Source of the DNA: Mortierella alpina
Lineage: Eukaryota; Mortierellomycota; Mortierellomycetes; Mortierellales; Mortierellaceae
Assembly: GCA_029449245.1 (NCBI GenBank)
Contig: JANATF010000008.1
Location: forward strand, 930,001-994,000
Length of the DNA: 64,000 nt
Direction of reading: 5' to 3'
Both the position numbers and the translations under genes were made by a program. Below the pieces are notes generated by a model. It worked only from the letters and a program-made list of their open reading frames with translations, ran no database searches and was not told the origin of the DNA. Shown piece after piece: positions 33,350 to 45,300 of the stretch (position 1 is the first letter of the stretch; each line of letters begins with the position of its first letter).

Positions 33350-35407
33350 ATGCAGCTCCTCAATCAAATTCTGTAAGTGTCTCTTCTTTCTTTCCCCATC
33401 GTAACTGGCTTGCTGTTTGAGGCATCCGTCCTTCAGGTGCATGCTCATGCGCTACAACCACTTTGCACACTCCGAACACTCCACAGACAGTCCTCTCTTG
33501 CTTAAAGTGGCACAGCAACATAACACTCTCCTTCCTTCAGAGAGTTCTTTCAAAACCCGCGATGCTTCTAGTGTATAGAGCAGGCTCTGAAAAGATCCAC
33601 GCAACGACGTCAAGAACGAGTACACTAGCCCGTTCGTTCGTGCTGGGGGTGGTTTTTTTTGAGAGCATTCAGGCACAGAATATCTTTTTTAGGCTTATCT
33701 GATAGACTGAACTTTTTCCTCCCTTGCCACACTGTTCACACAACAACGCACCCCTTTTGAATACAAATAGCCCCACAAGGCACTTCCTCACAGGATAATG
33801 CCTGGTCTGCCTTCACCACCCTTGTCACCGCTGCAGATCAGCGACCATGGACCCAGCAAACGGTCCAGCATGCTGCCTCTTGCTCCTTTGGCGAAAGCCT
33901 TGCATTTAATATTACCCGCAGCCAATCGAGAGCACGCCAACAACACCCTTGACCCCCTTGGCGCTAAACCTTCCTCTGGACCCAAAGGCGGCTCTTGCAA
34001 CGACATCCCCGAGCCACCCTTTGTGGCCTCATCCGGATCCAGCCCCGCTCAATCATCAGCACAACTCACACCGACTACCTCTTTCGAAAATGGTCAGCTC
34101 CTCGAGGACCTGGATTCATCCGTTCCAATTCTTCCGAGTCAACTCCGCAGACGGCACGAGAGTATGAAACTTTTGGCAAGGACCGTTCAGAAACAACAAG
34201 TCGCTTCGGTCCACGAACCAATGGATCGGGACGTGCCTCTGAACGCGTTGCATCCACAGGTGGGCGATGGTTCTAAAAATCTCGTATCGACCGGTGAGCT
34301 GTCCCACAATAACAGCAACAACGATGGCCTCAATGGCGAGGACGAGACGGACGATACTACCGAATCCATTGGAGGGTCCAACCGTCCTGATAGTGGTATG
34401 GTCAGGACTCTACAACCCCACAGTATGGTGTTTGAGGCGAGCACTTCCGACACCATCGCCACCCTCGCTTCATTGTCTGCACAGACGGATCTGGGTTTTA
34501 CAGAGATGCCGACCCGGGACTGGATCAAGATGCAATCCAAGATTCAATCCCTAGAAACAGAGGTCTTTCATGTCTCCAGAACCAATCGCCTGTTAAACGA
34601 GGAGCTGGACAAACTGACGGGGATTCTGGCACGACTGACAGCAGGCGATGACGAGTTCAAAAACCATGACAATGAACAGAAACAGGTCGAGGGGGTCAGC
34701 AGCAACAGCAGCAACAGCAACAGCAGCCAACTCGGATGGCGCAGAGAGTACGAGTTCTTGGTGCAACAGGTCGACTTGATGCATCGACAGCTGCAAGCTG
34801 CACAGTCGGAGCTGGGCGGTCGCACCACGCCACAAGGTCGTGCTCGTGTTGAAAAGATGGAAGTGTCCCGATCAACCGAGGTAACCCGACAGTTGCATGC
34901 TGAAGTCAAAGATCTAACAGCGTCCCTGAAAATGTGGCAATCGGCCCTTCAACAAACAGACAGCCAGTACCGACGCAAGTGTGGTAACGTCTTGGATTCA
35001 AAAGAATGTTTTTTTTTTTTCAAGATCGAAAGTTATCTCCTTAGGAAGCGATCAATAACCGAATGCTTTGCCTGCTCTTTTACCCCTCCCCCACATTTGT
35101 TTCTTTCTCTATGTCTTTAGATGACGAGCGCGTCCTCAAGCAAACTCTGCGGGAGCGCGAAAGTGAGTTGTCGAGTCTGGTGGAGAAGTTGGAGCAATCC
35201 AGAGGCCATAACGGAGGCGGCAGCAGCAGCAGTGGTGAAGACACGGGGAACAACACGGGGCTCAATAGAAACGAGTGCGGTATGCCTGGCACGTTCCCCG
35301 ACGCTCTGTCTGCGGAGGCGGTACAGGCACACACTAGAGTTGCAGACCAGCTTGCAGTCTCGCTTGTATCGTGGGCAGCTTTGCTGGTTACCTCCATGAT
35401 ATCCTGA
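33350..35407 (+). CDS. Coiled-coil protein with hydrophobic C-terminus; possible golgin/tail-anchored adaptor
   Basis: No family recognised. Inferred exons: 33350-33372, 33794-34983, 35121-35407; 499 aa. The short first exon (MQLLNQIL) joins in phase across a 421 bp intron; otherwise translation could start at 33798 (MPGLPSPPLSPLQIS), which is nearly equivalent. Residues 1-230 are Ser/Pro/Asn-rich and probably disordered. From about 235 the chain is coiled coil (IKMQSKIQSLETEVFHVSRT; REYEFLVQQVDLMHRQLQAA; RQLHAEVKDLTASLKMWQSA; LKQTLRERESELSSLVEKLE), broken by Asn/Ser runs encoded by AGCAAC repeats. The last 17 residues (LAVSLVSWAALLVTSMI) are hydrophobic, which would suit a tail anchor. Function is open; a membrane-tethering role is only an inference from layout. 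Confidence 0.65.
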
Positions 35408-35423
35408 ACGTCTCCCTCGCTTG

Positions 35424-35431
35424 TATATAAA
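35424..35431 (+). promoter_or_regulatory. TATA-like element upstream of NAA30
   Basis: TATATAAA lies just past the stop of the preceding gene and about 330 bp before the NAA30 start, within the only 353 bp available for this promoter. Confidence 0.35.
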
Positions 35432-35760
35432 CATTTTGCTACAGAACTTGGTGCCTGAGAAACAATTGGAAAAAAAAGTAAGAACCTTTTTTTTCGTCGG
35501 CAATGAGCATTAGCATCGCCATGTCCTCATGCAAAACTAAAGTCAACTCCAGATGCACGAGGTCTAGGACAACATTCCTCGCCTCTTGCGAACGACCCCT
35601 GGTGCCTATGTCTAACCCATCCGAAGGAGTGAATCTCGATCTTAAGAAAGCAGTCACCAGCCACTTGGCCAGATCGCCCAGCGTAAGGACTTGTCGTTTT
35701 CGCAGTGAATTCCACACACCAGTCAGGACACACACGCGAGATAACCCACCGCCCATTGCA

Positions 35761-36761
35761 ATGGCACCCAAAAAGTCGAAAGCAAAAGGAAAAGGAAACA
35801 CAGCTGCTGCCTCCGCGGGATCAGCACCGCACACGGCAGGAGAAGTCAAGGCGGACAAGAGTACTGCCAGTAGTCATACCACCGCATCCGCATCAGCATC
35901 AGCATCAGCATCCGCATCAGCATCAGCAACAGCAACAACAACGGCTTCCAGCCCAGCATCCAAAGTCAAGACTCAAACTGCCAAAGCAACAATCACCACC
36001 CCAGCTACTTTACCACCCATCGAATATGTCCGTTATGAATCAGAGCATCAGCTCTCAGGCATGATGAGCTTGATCGAGAACGACCTCTCAGAACCCTACT
36101 CGATCTACACTTACCGTTACTTTTTGCACCAGTGGCCCAAACTGTCCTTTTTGGTAAAGGAGACGACGCTGGACCCCTCTACTGATGAGCACACTTCCCA
36201 TACTGACCACAGGACATACAATTGGACTAACCTTGATTCTGCGCTTTCATCGTGAACTTCCTCGTACCGTAGGCTATGGACAAGGACAACGGAACATGCA
36301 TCGGAGTGGTTGTATGCAGACTCGAACCCCATGGACGCTCAAAGCGCAACCGCGGATATATTGCCATGCTCGCCGTCTCGAAGGAATATCGGAAACGAAA
36401 GATTGGATCGACCTTGGTGTTAATGGCCATCGAGGCTATGAAGACTGCAGGTGCAGACGAGGTAAATGCGGCCGGGTTGAAGATTACTCAATTTCCGGAA
36501 GCAGCATCAACCATTGCCTCTGTGCCGAAAGAGACTGACAAAACTTATATACTTACATAAACTTAGATTGTGCTGGAAACCGAGTATACAAACCAGAGTG
36601 CAATTGCACTCTACCAGCAAATGGGATTCATCAAGGACAAGCGATTATACCGCTACTATCTCAATGGTATCGATGCATTCCGGTTAAAGCTTTTTTGCCG
36701 GCCCCAGATCGACACAATCATGGACATGGATGGTCTTACTAGTCAGCAAGGGACAGCATGA
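35761..36761 (+). CDS. NAA30: N-alpha-acetyltransferase 30, catalytic subunit of NatC
   Basis: Transfers acetyl from acetyl-CoA to N-terminal Met of Met-Leu/Ile/Phe-type nascent chains at the ribosome. Exons: 35761-36153, 36273-36461, 36567-36761; 258 aa. The N-terminal about 85 residues are a low-complexity Lys/Ala/Ser/Thr region ([12 protein letters not shown] then an Ala-Ser repeat). The GNAT fold follows: [40 protein letters not shown] (the NatC-type substrate helix), [20 protein letters not shown] (acetyl-CoA-binding RxxGxG/A region, here RKRKIGS), [20 protein letters not shown], and [17 protein letters not shown] at the end. All core elements of Mak3/Naa30 are present. Start chosen at MAPKKSK, just after leader-like sequence. 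Confidence 0.93.
35884..35940. repeat. Hexanucleotide (GCATCA/GCATCC)n repeat inside NAA30
   Basis: A run of GCATCA/GCATCC units encodes alternating Ala-Ser, ending in GCAACA (Ala-Thr). Period six keeps frame, so length changes alter only the linker. Confidence 0.85.
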
Positions 36762-36929
36762 GTGCATTTGATGGGGTCAATACAGTCAATCACCTTTCCT
36801 TGAATGTATTCTGAGGATAATTGCGATGTGGAGGCTACGATAGAACGTTTGGCAGTCGCGTTGTGAAGGGTGAGGTATGCAATGAGGATAGCGTTATCGG
36901 ACTAGTTGCGGAGAAAATGAAACCTGGGC

Positions 36930-38715
36930 CTAGAAACCCTCGCTGAACCCAAACCGGTTGGTTCGAGGAGGAGGAGGACGACGCTGGGCAAAATCTACAC
37001 TGCCTTCGTTAGGACAATCGTAAGACTTGTGGCCAGGCTGATTGCACTTGAAGCACTTCTCTCGGCGGGGTTGCTCGCAGTCGCGGGACGCATGTCCTAC
37101 TTCGTCACAATTGAAGCAAGTCATGTCGGTACGAGGCTGCGCGCATTCGCGAGACATATGTCCTTGTTCGCCGCACCGATTGCATGTGATGTCTGTGCGT
37201 GGTTCAGAGCAATCTCTGGCCATGTGTCCAGGCTGGTTGCAACGGTTGCAGATGATGTCGGTCCGAGGTTCAGAGCAATCCCTGGCCATGTGTCCAGGCT
37301 GGTTGCAACGGTTGCAGGTGATATCCATCCGAGGCTCGCTGCAGTCGCGCGACATGTGGCCGGGCTGGTTGCAACGATTGCAAGTAACGTCGGTCCGAGG
37401 CTGATCACAATCGCGGCTGGTATGGCCCTCTTCGCCACATCTATTGCAGGTCATGGGTGCTGGCGGCTCAGGACAATCACGAGCCATGTGGCCATCGCCG
37501 TTGCAGTTCCTGCAGGTGAGCACCTGGCGAGGTTCAGGGCACGTGCGGGTGCGATGGTCCTCAGAGCCACAGTTGTAGCATTTACCAAAGTACTCGGACT
37601 TTTCGGGTTCGCGTCTCTCCTCGGGACATTCGGACGACCTGTGGCCAACTTGCTTGCAGTTGTGGCATCTGAGAACACCGCTTGAGCGCACCACTCCTCC
37701 CTCCAACAAACGAGCAAAGTTCTCCTCATAGTTTCGAGCCATTCCAATAGCCATGCGACCCTTTTTGACCGACCCGGGCTTGATGAACGAGGGGATGACG
37801 CGATAGTGTTGATCGGGTTGATATTTGAGGTTCACCAGAGTGTATCCGAACGAAAGCGTGTCCTCCTAGTTGTATTGGATCGTGAGATGAGTTTTCAATC
37901 AAAGAAGGTTACCAACAGACTGCAAAGAGGAGAAAGAGACTGCACAGAGGAGAGAGAGAATGCGTAATAGAGAGACTTCCCAAACGTACCATTGCAAGTA
38001 AGTACGTGTTGCACTTCTCATCACGAAGCTTCTTTTCTAAAGCTTGCCATTCGCCTCCTAGGTAAGCTTCACAGAGCTTGGCCAAAGCAGGCTTGACTTC
38101 GTCGAGGTCCCGCGTCTTGTCTGCCTCCAAGAACTCGGGCCATGCCTCTTCGATGGATATTTTTGGCGTCGGGACTGAATGAAGGGCAGGAAAACATGCA
38201 GAAAAAGCACAATTTCTGTAAGTAGAAAAAAAGGCGGTTTGCTGATTGATTGAGCAACGCCTTTCGCTATTGAGTGTTTGCAGGATGGATGGATGGTATC
38301 TTACCTTCATACTCGGGAGCTTGATCCGAGAAAGACGTATCTTGTTGGAAACCCCCTACACAGGTAGATGGAAGAGTGTAAGCGACGGGGTTGAGCGCGT
38401 TCCTTTACTTTGAAAGCCCTTTCTATTCGCCACCAAAAAAAATAGAAAGCATATTTTACCATTGTCACCGCGCTGATGCTGAATGTTGCTAATGCTTGTG
38501 GTTCCCGTTTGATGAGCCGAGGATGACCAGTTGTTTTCAGTGCTGTCTGAGGAAGTGGCGCCACCCCATCCTCCGGATGACTCGGGAGGGCCCCAAGAGC
38601 CGCCTGAAGCGCCGTTGTTTTCTTGAGGAGGGTTTGAGCTCGAACTGGAATAAGGGTCGGCCACGCCCCATTCCTGGGTAGGGAGGTTACTGGAAGATTC
38701 GCCCCAGCCGCTCAT
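36930..38715 (-). CDS. CCHC zinc-knuckle protein with ten knuckles (CNBP/Gis2-like)
   Basis: Predicted single-stranded nucleic-acid-binding protein. Exons: 38715-38460, 38355-38305, 38174-37990, 37865-36930; 475 aa. N-terminus: Gly/Ser/Trp-rich (MSGWGESSSN; GGSWGPPESSGGWGG). Residues about 110-220 form a helical domain seen in fungal zinc-knuckle proteins (ISIEEAWPEFLEADKTRDLD; EWQALEKKLRDEKCNTYLLA). The C-terminal half holds ten CX2CX4HX4C knuckles, from RCHNCKQVGHRSSEC to KCFKCNQPGHKSYDC. Middle knuckles are nearly identical CNRCNQPGHMARDC units about 23 residues apart. It ends with a Pro/Arg stretch (RRPPPPRTNRFGF), possibly RNA binding. Yeast Gis2 and human CNBP have seven knuckles. A translational or mRNA-binding role is likely by family. 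Confidence 0.87.
37196..37400 (-). repeat. Tandem near-identical zinc-knuckle units
   Basis: Three consecutive 69-bp units encode CNRCNQPGHM(A/S)RDC-type knuckles. The two at about 37200-37337 differ at only about five of 62 compared bases, including third positions, which points to recent duplication or gene conversion. Confidence 0.75.
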
Positions 38716-38969
38716 GTTGAGCAAGGGCAAGATACAGCTATGAAGGGAGAGAGAGAGGGGGGGGGGGGAGGAGTACGGCGCCGAGAGGAAACACGTTTAG
38801 ATGGTGTAGGCTGAAGTAGGAGGCAGACGAGGCTGTGTTTGTTGAGGAACAAGAGAAGCGGATTTTTGGCGATCAAGGAAACAAAAGGTCAAAAAATCAT
38901 AGGCGGAGGCTTTCATCTGTGATGGTCACGGCACAGGCGCTGGCACTATTCGTGCTGCTCGTCGGTGAT

Positions 38970-39010
38970 AGCAATAGCAGGCCACAGGCGCCCTGTGGCC
39001 TGCTATTGCT
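38970..39010. repeat. Perfect inverted repeat, 19-bp arms with 3-bp spacer
   Basis: The left arm AGCAATAGCAGGCCACAGG is followed by CGC and then its exact reverse complement. It lies in the 720 bp between two genes transcribed away from each other (zinc-knuckle start 38715, phosphatase start 39436). As RNA or extruded DNA it would form a very stable hairpin. Nothing in the sequence marks it as a transposon end: I see no flanking target-site duplication and no ORF. Confidence 0.9.
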
Positions 39011-39435
39011 GCTTGCTCTATGAGACAGCTCCTCCATCGACATGGCCACTAGGGTAGCAGCGTATCTCTTTCGCTTGGTGCCTGTCTGTATAGACTATGC
39101 TCCGCCTGGTCAAGATGCTTTGCGTGCCAGCAGGCCACCTCACCTGGTCAGCCAAGCGCTGACACCATATCAAATGACGCCCTTGTTCCCCTTCTCGGTT
39201 TTGGCCAATTTATCATCTCTTTCCTCTTTCCTCTCTCCTCTTTCCTTCCGACTCAACACACAGCAAGCAGAAACACGCTTATACCATACTTCACACCTCA
39301 CTCCACTTCACTCCACTTCACTCCACTTCCTCCTGCCATCCTTCCTTCCTTCACTCTGCCTAGTCGTCTTGGTAGCCACCTATCCGTCTCGTCTCCACTG
39401 CCCGCATTGCCCTCGTTCCACACTCGCACGGTAGA

Positions 39436-42187
39436 ATGAGGCCGTTCACTGGGACGGGGTCTCTTCTGGCCCTTGGTCTGTCGACCGCCCTGCTGCATGT
39501 GATGGGTAGGTTCCTTCCTCCCACCAACCCACTCCATGCAACCTTCAAGCACCGCTTCATTTCTTCTTTTTCTTTGCTTCTAACGGCCCACCTTTGTCTG
39601 TGTGTTGCTGATGCGTTGTTGTCGACATTTAGCCCAAGGGCCAACTGGAATCACCGACATTCGAATCACCACCTGCGCCAAAGACAACTCCTACATTCCT
39701 GGGTTCAGAAAAGTGCCGCAAGATTTAAACAAGTTCTCGCGAGGCAGCTTTGTCCATCTCCACTTCACAGATAGTGACCAGGTCACTCCTCCCAGGGGAG
39801 GCTGCGGCGAGGACACTTTTGAGAGTGACCGTGACCTTGGCACAGTGGGCTCAACAGCGCAAAGACCACAACGCCGCTCACCCATCACGCAGATTGAGGT
39901 ACTGCAGGGTCCTGACGTTGATATGGGTCCCGACTGGGAAAAGATAGACGGTAACCTCAACGATGGCAACCGTGGCCCAGTATTGACCATGTTTGTGAAG
40001 CGGGATCCGAAAGAGGCGCCCATTGACAGCATTGTGGTCAAGTACGGATTCGGTAGCCATGCGGCCATTGGGTACGATCGCCTTCCTGTGGATCTGAACG
40101 TTGGCACGGGTAAGGGGTCGTAGTCTTTATTTTCTTGTTCATGCGCATATTGCGTATTGAGTTTCCGTCATACCAAGATATCGTCATACTCATGCATGAT
40201 GTTCGATAAATGTAGGCGGACAGTGGGTCCATCTTTACTTGAAAAGGCAAGGAGAGCGAGAGCCGATTACGCATATCGCAGCCTGTTCAGTGCCGCTCTG
40301 CACCATGGACGACTCATGGACGCGCGTCAATCGACCCATCGTCACGGGCACCTTCAAGAGAAACATCAACCTGTTCTACAAGTCTGTCCCTGGAGAGCGA
40401 CCTATCACCAGTCTTGGCTTCAGTCTTGATAAACAAGGCCAAGCAGGAAAAGGGGCGGATGTTGACCAGGAGATGATCGACATTGGTGTTGTCCACAAGA
40501 ATAGCAACATCTACCTGACCTATACGAGAGGGCAGGTAGGAGACAACAAGCATGCGGTGGACAATATCGCGGTGGAACTGGGTTCGAACCAGATTCCCTA
40601 CTATTGGAACGCAGCGACTTTTGATGCTACATCAGGGCAGGATGCGCCAGACTGGAACGCACAGGTCGTTTACAGGAATGGCGCACATAGGCTGCCTAAA
40701 GTCCCGACTCTTCGATTCAAGAAGGATGGATCGTTTAAAATCGTCCAGTTTGCAGATATCCATATGGCAACAGGACCTCATTCTTGCCATCAAGCACCGG
40801 ACGCCGTAAGTCGCCTTTTTTTTTTTTTACTAGCGGGTGTATGTGAACGTCTTGGCAGCTATCTGAGCAGCTCACTCACCTTTTCTCTCGCTCTTGTCAA
40901 TTATAGATGTCGTGCACAGGAGATATCAACACACTGGAGATGATGGAGCGGATGCTCGACGCTGAACGCCCAGACCTCGTGGTGTTCACTGGAGACAATG
41001 TCGATGGGATCACTTCAAACGATGCTTATGCGGTAGGTCACGTCGACATATATGCTCCCCTAACTGCTGCTATTGTCAATAGTATGCACTCTCTGACCCG
41101 TTGAATATGTTTTGTAGACCATACTCAAGTATTCAAAGCCCGTGGTCGACAGACGCCTCCCATGGACCATCATCTTTGGCAACCATGACGAGGAGGGAGA
41201 TCTCTCTCGGGAAGAGATGATGCGCTCTGTACAGGACATTCCCTACTCACTCTCCCAGCGCGGACCTTTGGATGTCTCTGGTACAGGAAACTATGTCCTC
41301 AGCATCCGTAGGTCTGATGGCTCAGAAAACTTTAGAGACGAAGAGGAAGTGTCTGACCTTGGTCACAAGGACAGTCGCTTCCATCTTTACTTTCTTGATT
41401 CTGGCGCCTACAGCTTCAGCCTGGAGCATCCAGGGTGGGATTGGATCAAGGACGACCAAGTCGAGTGGTTCCGGCAGACCTCGAGAGCCATCACCTCAAG
41501 GTATCGCAAGAAGGACATCCCCAACGCACTTGCGTTTTTCCATATCCCCATTCCAGAGTATGATCTCACCGAGGAAGAGGGTGAGGGTGACCAAAATGAC
41601 AGTGCGGATGCCGGGAGGAAGAAACCAAGAAGCCGCATTGTAGGAGATAAGCGCGAAGGGGTGAGCACCCCGTCCTACAACTCTGGCATGTTCGATGCCA
41701 TCTACGAGAGCGAGGATGTCCGGGCTACCACCGCAGGCCACGACCATCTCAATGATTATGTAAGTGAAGGTTCATCCTTGTTCTCCACAAACATGATGCT
41801 TGATATGGTCCTCAATTGACCTTTTTTTTTTTTTTTTTGTTTTTGCTATACCAGTGCCTGAATCATCGTGGCATCAACCTTTGCTACGGTGGTGGACTAG
41901 GTTATGGTTCTTATGGCAACTCCGCAGTCCCCAGACGGTCTCGAGTCTTCGAGATTCTCAATCATGGCGACAGGGTCGATACTTGGAAACGCCTCGACAA
42001 TGAAGAGATGACCCTCGTGGGACAGCAAACATTGTTCAAGAGTAAAAAGACGTCTTCCCAATCTCAGCGTCCTTATCGCCCTATTGCACCCAAGAAAACC
42101 ACCCAACAGCGCCTTACAGATGATCTTTTCGAGAATCTGAAGGGAGGTGGTCAATACATTATGGGCGGGCTCCGCGACAGCAGCTGA
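39436..42187 (+). CDS. Dcr2-like calcineurin-type metallophosphatase with signal peptide
   Basis: Secretory-pathway metallophosphoesterase related to yeast Dcr2 (an ER-linked phosphatase acting on the unfolded-protein response and cell-cycle start) and plant PAP29-type enzymes. Exons: 39436-39505, 39633-40109, 40216-40805, 40907-41032, 41118-41759, 41855-42187; 745 aa. The N-terminus MRPFTGTGSLLALGLSTALL is a signal peptide or anchor. Residues about 30-340 form the family's N-terminal beta region. The five metal-binding blocks are all present: FADIHMATG (Asp363, His365), FTGDNVDG (Asp409), FGNHDEE (Asn443, His444), AFFHIPIPEY, and AGHDHLNDYC. An acidic insertion (LTEEEGEGDQNDSADAGRKK) separates the last two. 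The enzyme looks catalytically intact. It converges with the TKL-kinase gene, 125 bp between stops. Confidence 0.9.
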
Positions 42188-42281
42188 GCATGTGTATTAG
42201 ATGTCTTTGTAGATAGAAATGGAGAATTAAAAAAAAAGCTATGATACATGATGGGAGGTGGTTGGTAGATTTGGGTATTGT

Positions 42282-42300
42282 AAAAAAAAAAAAAAAAAAG
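42282..42300. repeat. Poly(A) tract between convergent genes
   Basis: An 18-base A run sits between the stops of the phosphatase and the kinase-ankyrin gene; a T run of similar length is in the last phosphatase intron at 41822-41838. Simple homopolymers; length in an assembly may be unreliable. Confidence 0.7.
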
Positions 42301-42312
42301 AAACCTGTGTTA

Positions 42313-45300
42313 TCATCTGAACCACAATGAGGGCTTTTCGCTAAGAACTTGGTCCACCAAGTGCCGCTGGCTCTTCCGTAGCGACTTTGTTCCATGGACA
42401 AGGGCTCCGCGTGAATGTGAGGACGACTGGTGCGATTGTTGGCTATATCGCTGAGCCTGACTCTGACCCTGACTCTGACTCTGATTCTGACGTTGGATAT
42501 TGCTGCCCTGACTATTGGTGCTGCTTTGACTGCTGGAGCTTGCCACAGAGGTCGACGAACCAGCCATCGGTCCTTCAAAACTTCCCAAACCTTGATGCGG
42601 TGCAAAAGGTTCCATCGACGACCCATACATGACCTTCAGTTTCGTAGCGACCTCCTTTCGGTTGGCAATCCGTCTCGAACCAGTCCATTGCTCGAGCAGA
42701 CTCAAAACTGGTCCTACCATATCCTTGCTCAGACGATCTGCCTCCCCAAATGTCACGCCCGCCCAGCTGTACTTCCCCAAGTCGCGAATATCGTCCGGAA
42801 ACTCTGTGGGTGTGTTGTTGACATGAAGACGTCCTTTCACCCCATTAGAGCTACTATATGCTTTTCCGTGTCCCAATCCATTACCTATTCCCGCATACGG
42901 ATGCGTTGTTGAGAACGGGAAATGGTGCAGCATCTTGACGACCTTGATGGCTCTTTGGACTCCAGACTCAGAACTGATGTCTAAATCATGATTCAGTAAC
43001 CACTCCACATTCTTGATCCTCAGATGAGCGGCCGCTGCAACTAGGGCTGTCTCGCCACCAAACGATATAGCCGGGTCCAGGCCAGCTTCACAAAGACAAT
43101 CCAGAATTCGGTAATCCTCCTGCATCGCCGCAACAACATGTATCAGTGGTCGTCCCTGCGCCAACACGCGATCCACTCTATGTCCGCCTCGCTCCTGGTA
43201 TACATTCTGATTTTGTAAGGACAGTTGCTGTCGAGAGCGCCGACGGTCCTGCCGCGTGTTCACTGTTGTTGCTGTTGTGGCGAGGCCTCCTCTTCCTTCA
43301 GCAATCTGCAAAGAATTGCTGTCGACACTATGCTCCGAAAGGCGGATTTGACGCGACTCATTCACAAGATTGAGGGCATAAATCTGTGCACTGTTCAGGG
43401 GCGTGATCGGGTTGCGGATGTAGGCCGGGATGCGTGCCCCACGCCTCACAAAGAAACGAAGGGCTTCGTAGCAGTACTGAGTGTTGGACGAGACAAGGAT
43501 CATGACTGGAGTATATCCTTGAAGGTTCTCTAGATTGATGTCTGCACCGAGCTCAACCAAGATCCTGATCGTGTCCATGGGGGATTCGAGAAATAGGCAA
43601 GCCAGATGGAGTGCAGTGTCGCCTGTTTGGGCACTCGACTCGTTGATCGGGTTATAAGAGGGTCGGCCGCGCGAGAGGTAGTAGCTGAGTGCTGCAAGAT
43701 CTCCAACAAGCTGGCAGAGGTATATAGGTGTTTTGGGTGGGTTTGATGGCGAATAGGGCTCAGGAGGCATCCTCTGCTCTGCAAAGTAGGCGCGAGTTCC
43801 TAGATTGGAGAGAGATCATCATAGGTCAGCAAATCGATGTTGTGAACAGCTTGGCAGTGAACAGGACCTCAGAGGGAACAACCTTGCAAAACTTACGCTC
43901 TATGTAGTTGACAGTTTCTCTCATCATGTCGTCCTGTATATCAAAGACCATCCGGTTGAGTGCATTGGAAGCTCTCTCCAAACTCGCCAGACGCGCACTG
44001 AATTCTGGAGGAATAGGGAGCGCCGCTGATGTCGATTCACTAGGGACCGCAAAGCCTGTGGCAATCTGATGAACAGGCTCCGACGGTTTCGCCATCAGAG
44101 TCTGAAGAATGGCAATGACGACGTCAATCTTGAGTCGCCTGGAAGGCTTCTTGTCCCAACATTTGACCAGCAAATCTCGGTACTCCCGCGGCGTTCCTGG
44201 AACAATCTCTTCTCGGTGGCCGTCCATGAGTTCCTTGAGCAGTATGGGCTCACGCAGTCGCTTTGCAAATGGGATGCGACCAGAGGAAATGTGCCAAAAG
44301 ATAACGCCTAGACTGTAAATGTCGCACTCCGCTGAGTATATTGGCCTTTTTTGAGGGAATCTCTCCGGAGCCAAAAACGAGGCCACGCCAACCGTTGCAG
44401 CTAGATCGCTGGTCTGCTCCTTACTGGAGGACCGACTGAGCCCAAAATCGCAGATCATGGCGGTCCTTTTGTCGTCGAGTAGAATATTGCCGCTGTGGAG
44501 GTCGCGATGGTGAAACCCTGACTTGTGCAGGAACTCGAGTCCTTTGGTGATCTCGATCGATAGTCGGTACCGCTCCATCCAGGTCAAGCTGTCATGGTGG
44601 TCCTCCAAAAAGGCGCACAGGTTCCCGTTAGTGCAGTGTTTCATGACCATGCACTTGACATTTGTTTGGGGGTCGGTGGTGACTCCGTAAAAGGGAACAA
44701 TGAAGTCGTAGTCGTGGACCCGCTTTAAGATTTCGAGCTATAATCATAGAATCAAAAGAGTGAGCAGGAGGTTATTTTTGGGCCTAAAAATCCACGATAC
44801 AGGTCTGGAAAGGGGTGGCATATCTAAAAAAAGCGGTCGGCGTCCTCACACCGACACCCGTTTCCCTCTAAGGTCTGAGGAAGTAACCAGAATTATGTCG
44901 AGAGGGAGACCAGCAGATACATGGGGAAAGATAGGTGGCCGAGACCAAGATGACGGTGATGTGACACAGAGGGTACCAGGGAGGAAACGCCCAGAAGCAC
45001 ACCGGCCCTTCGTTTCGAGAGGCGTTTGCAAGTTCTGTACTGTTGAACATACCTCCTGGTCAAACTGCTCGACTCCTTCGGTGTGTCCGGGTAAAGCCCG
45101 CTTCAGGACAACGCGGAGGCGAGACCACTCCGCTGTATGAATTTCGCCATAGCCTCCTCGTTTGAGAGGTTGAATGTTGCTGATGTCCTTGTAGCTGATC
45201 TCTCGATATGCACTGACCACTGTTCGCTCCAATATCCGTGTTCTCTCCCGCCTGAGCGTTTCCTGCGTCTCGATCTCGGGCGTCTGCGGCGGTTCTTGGC

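Noticed and set aside
37029-37685. Long plus-strand open frame opposite the zinc knuckles
   Set aside because: It is the antisense shadow of a repeated, biased coding exon; the translation only echoes the 69-bp repeat.
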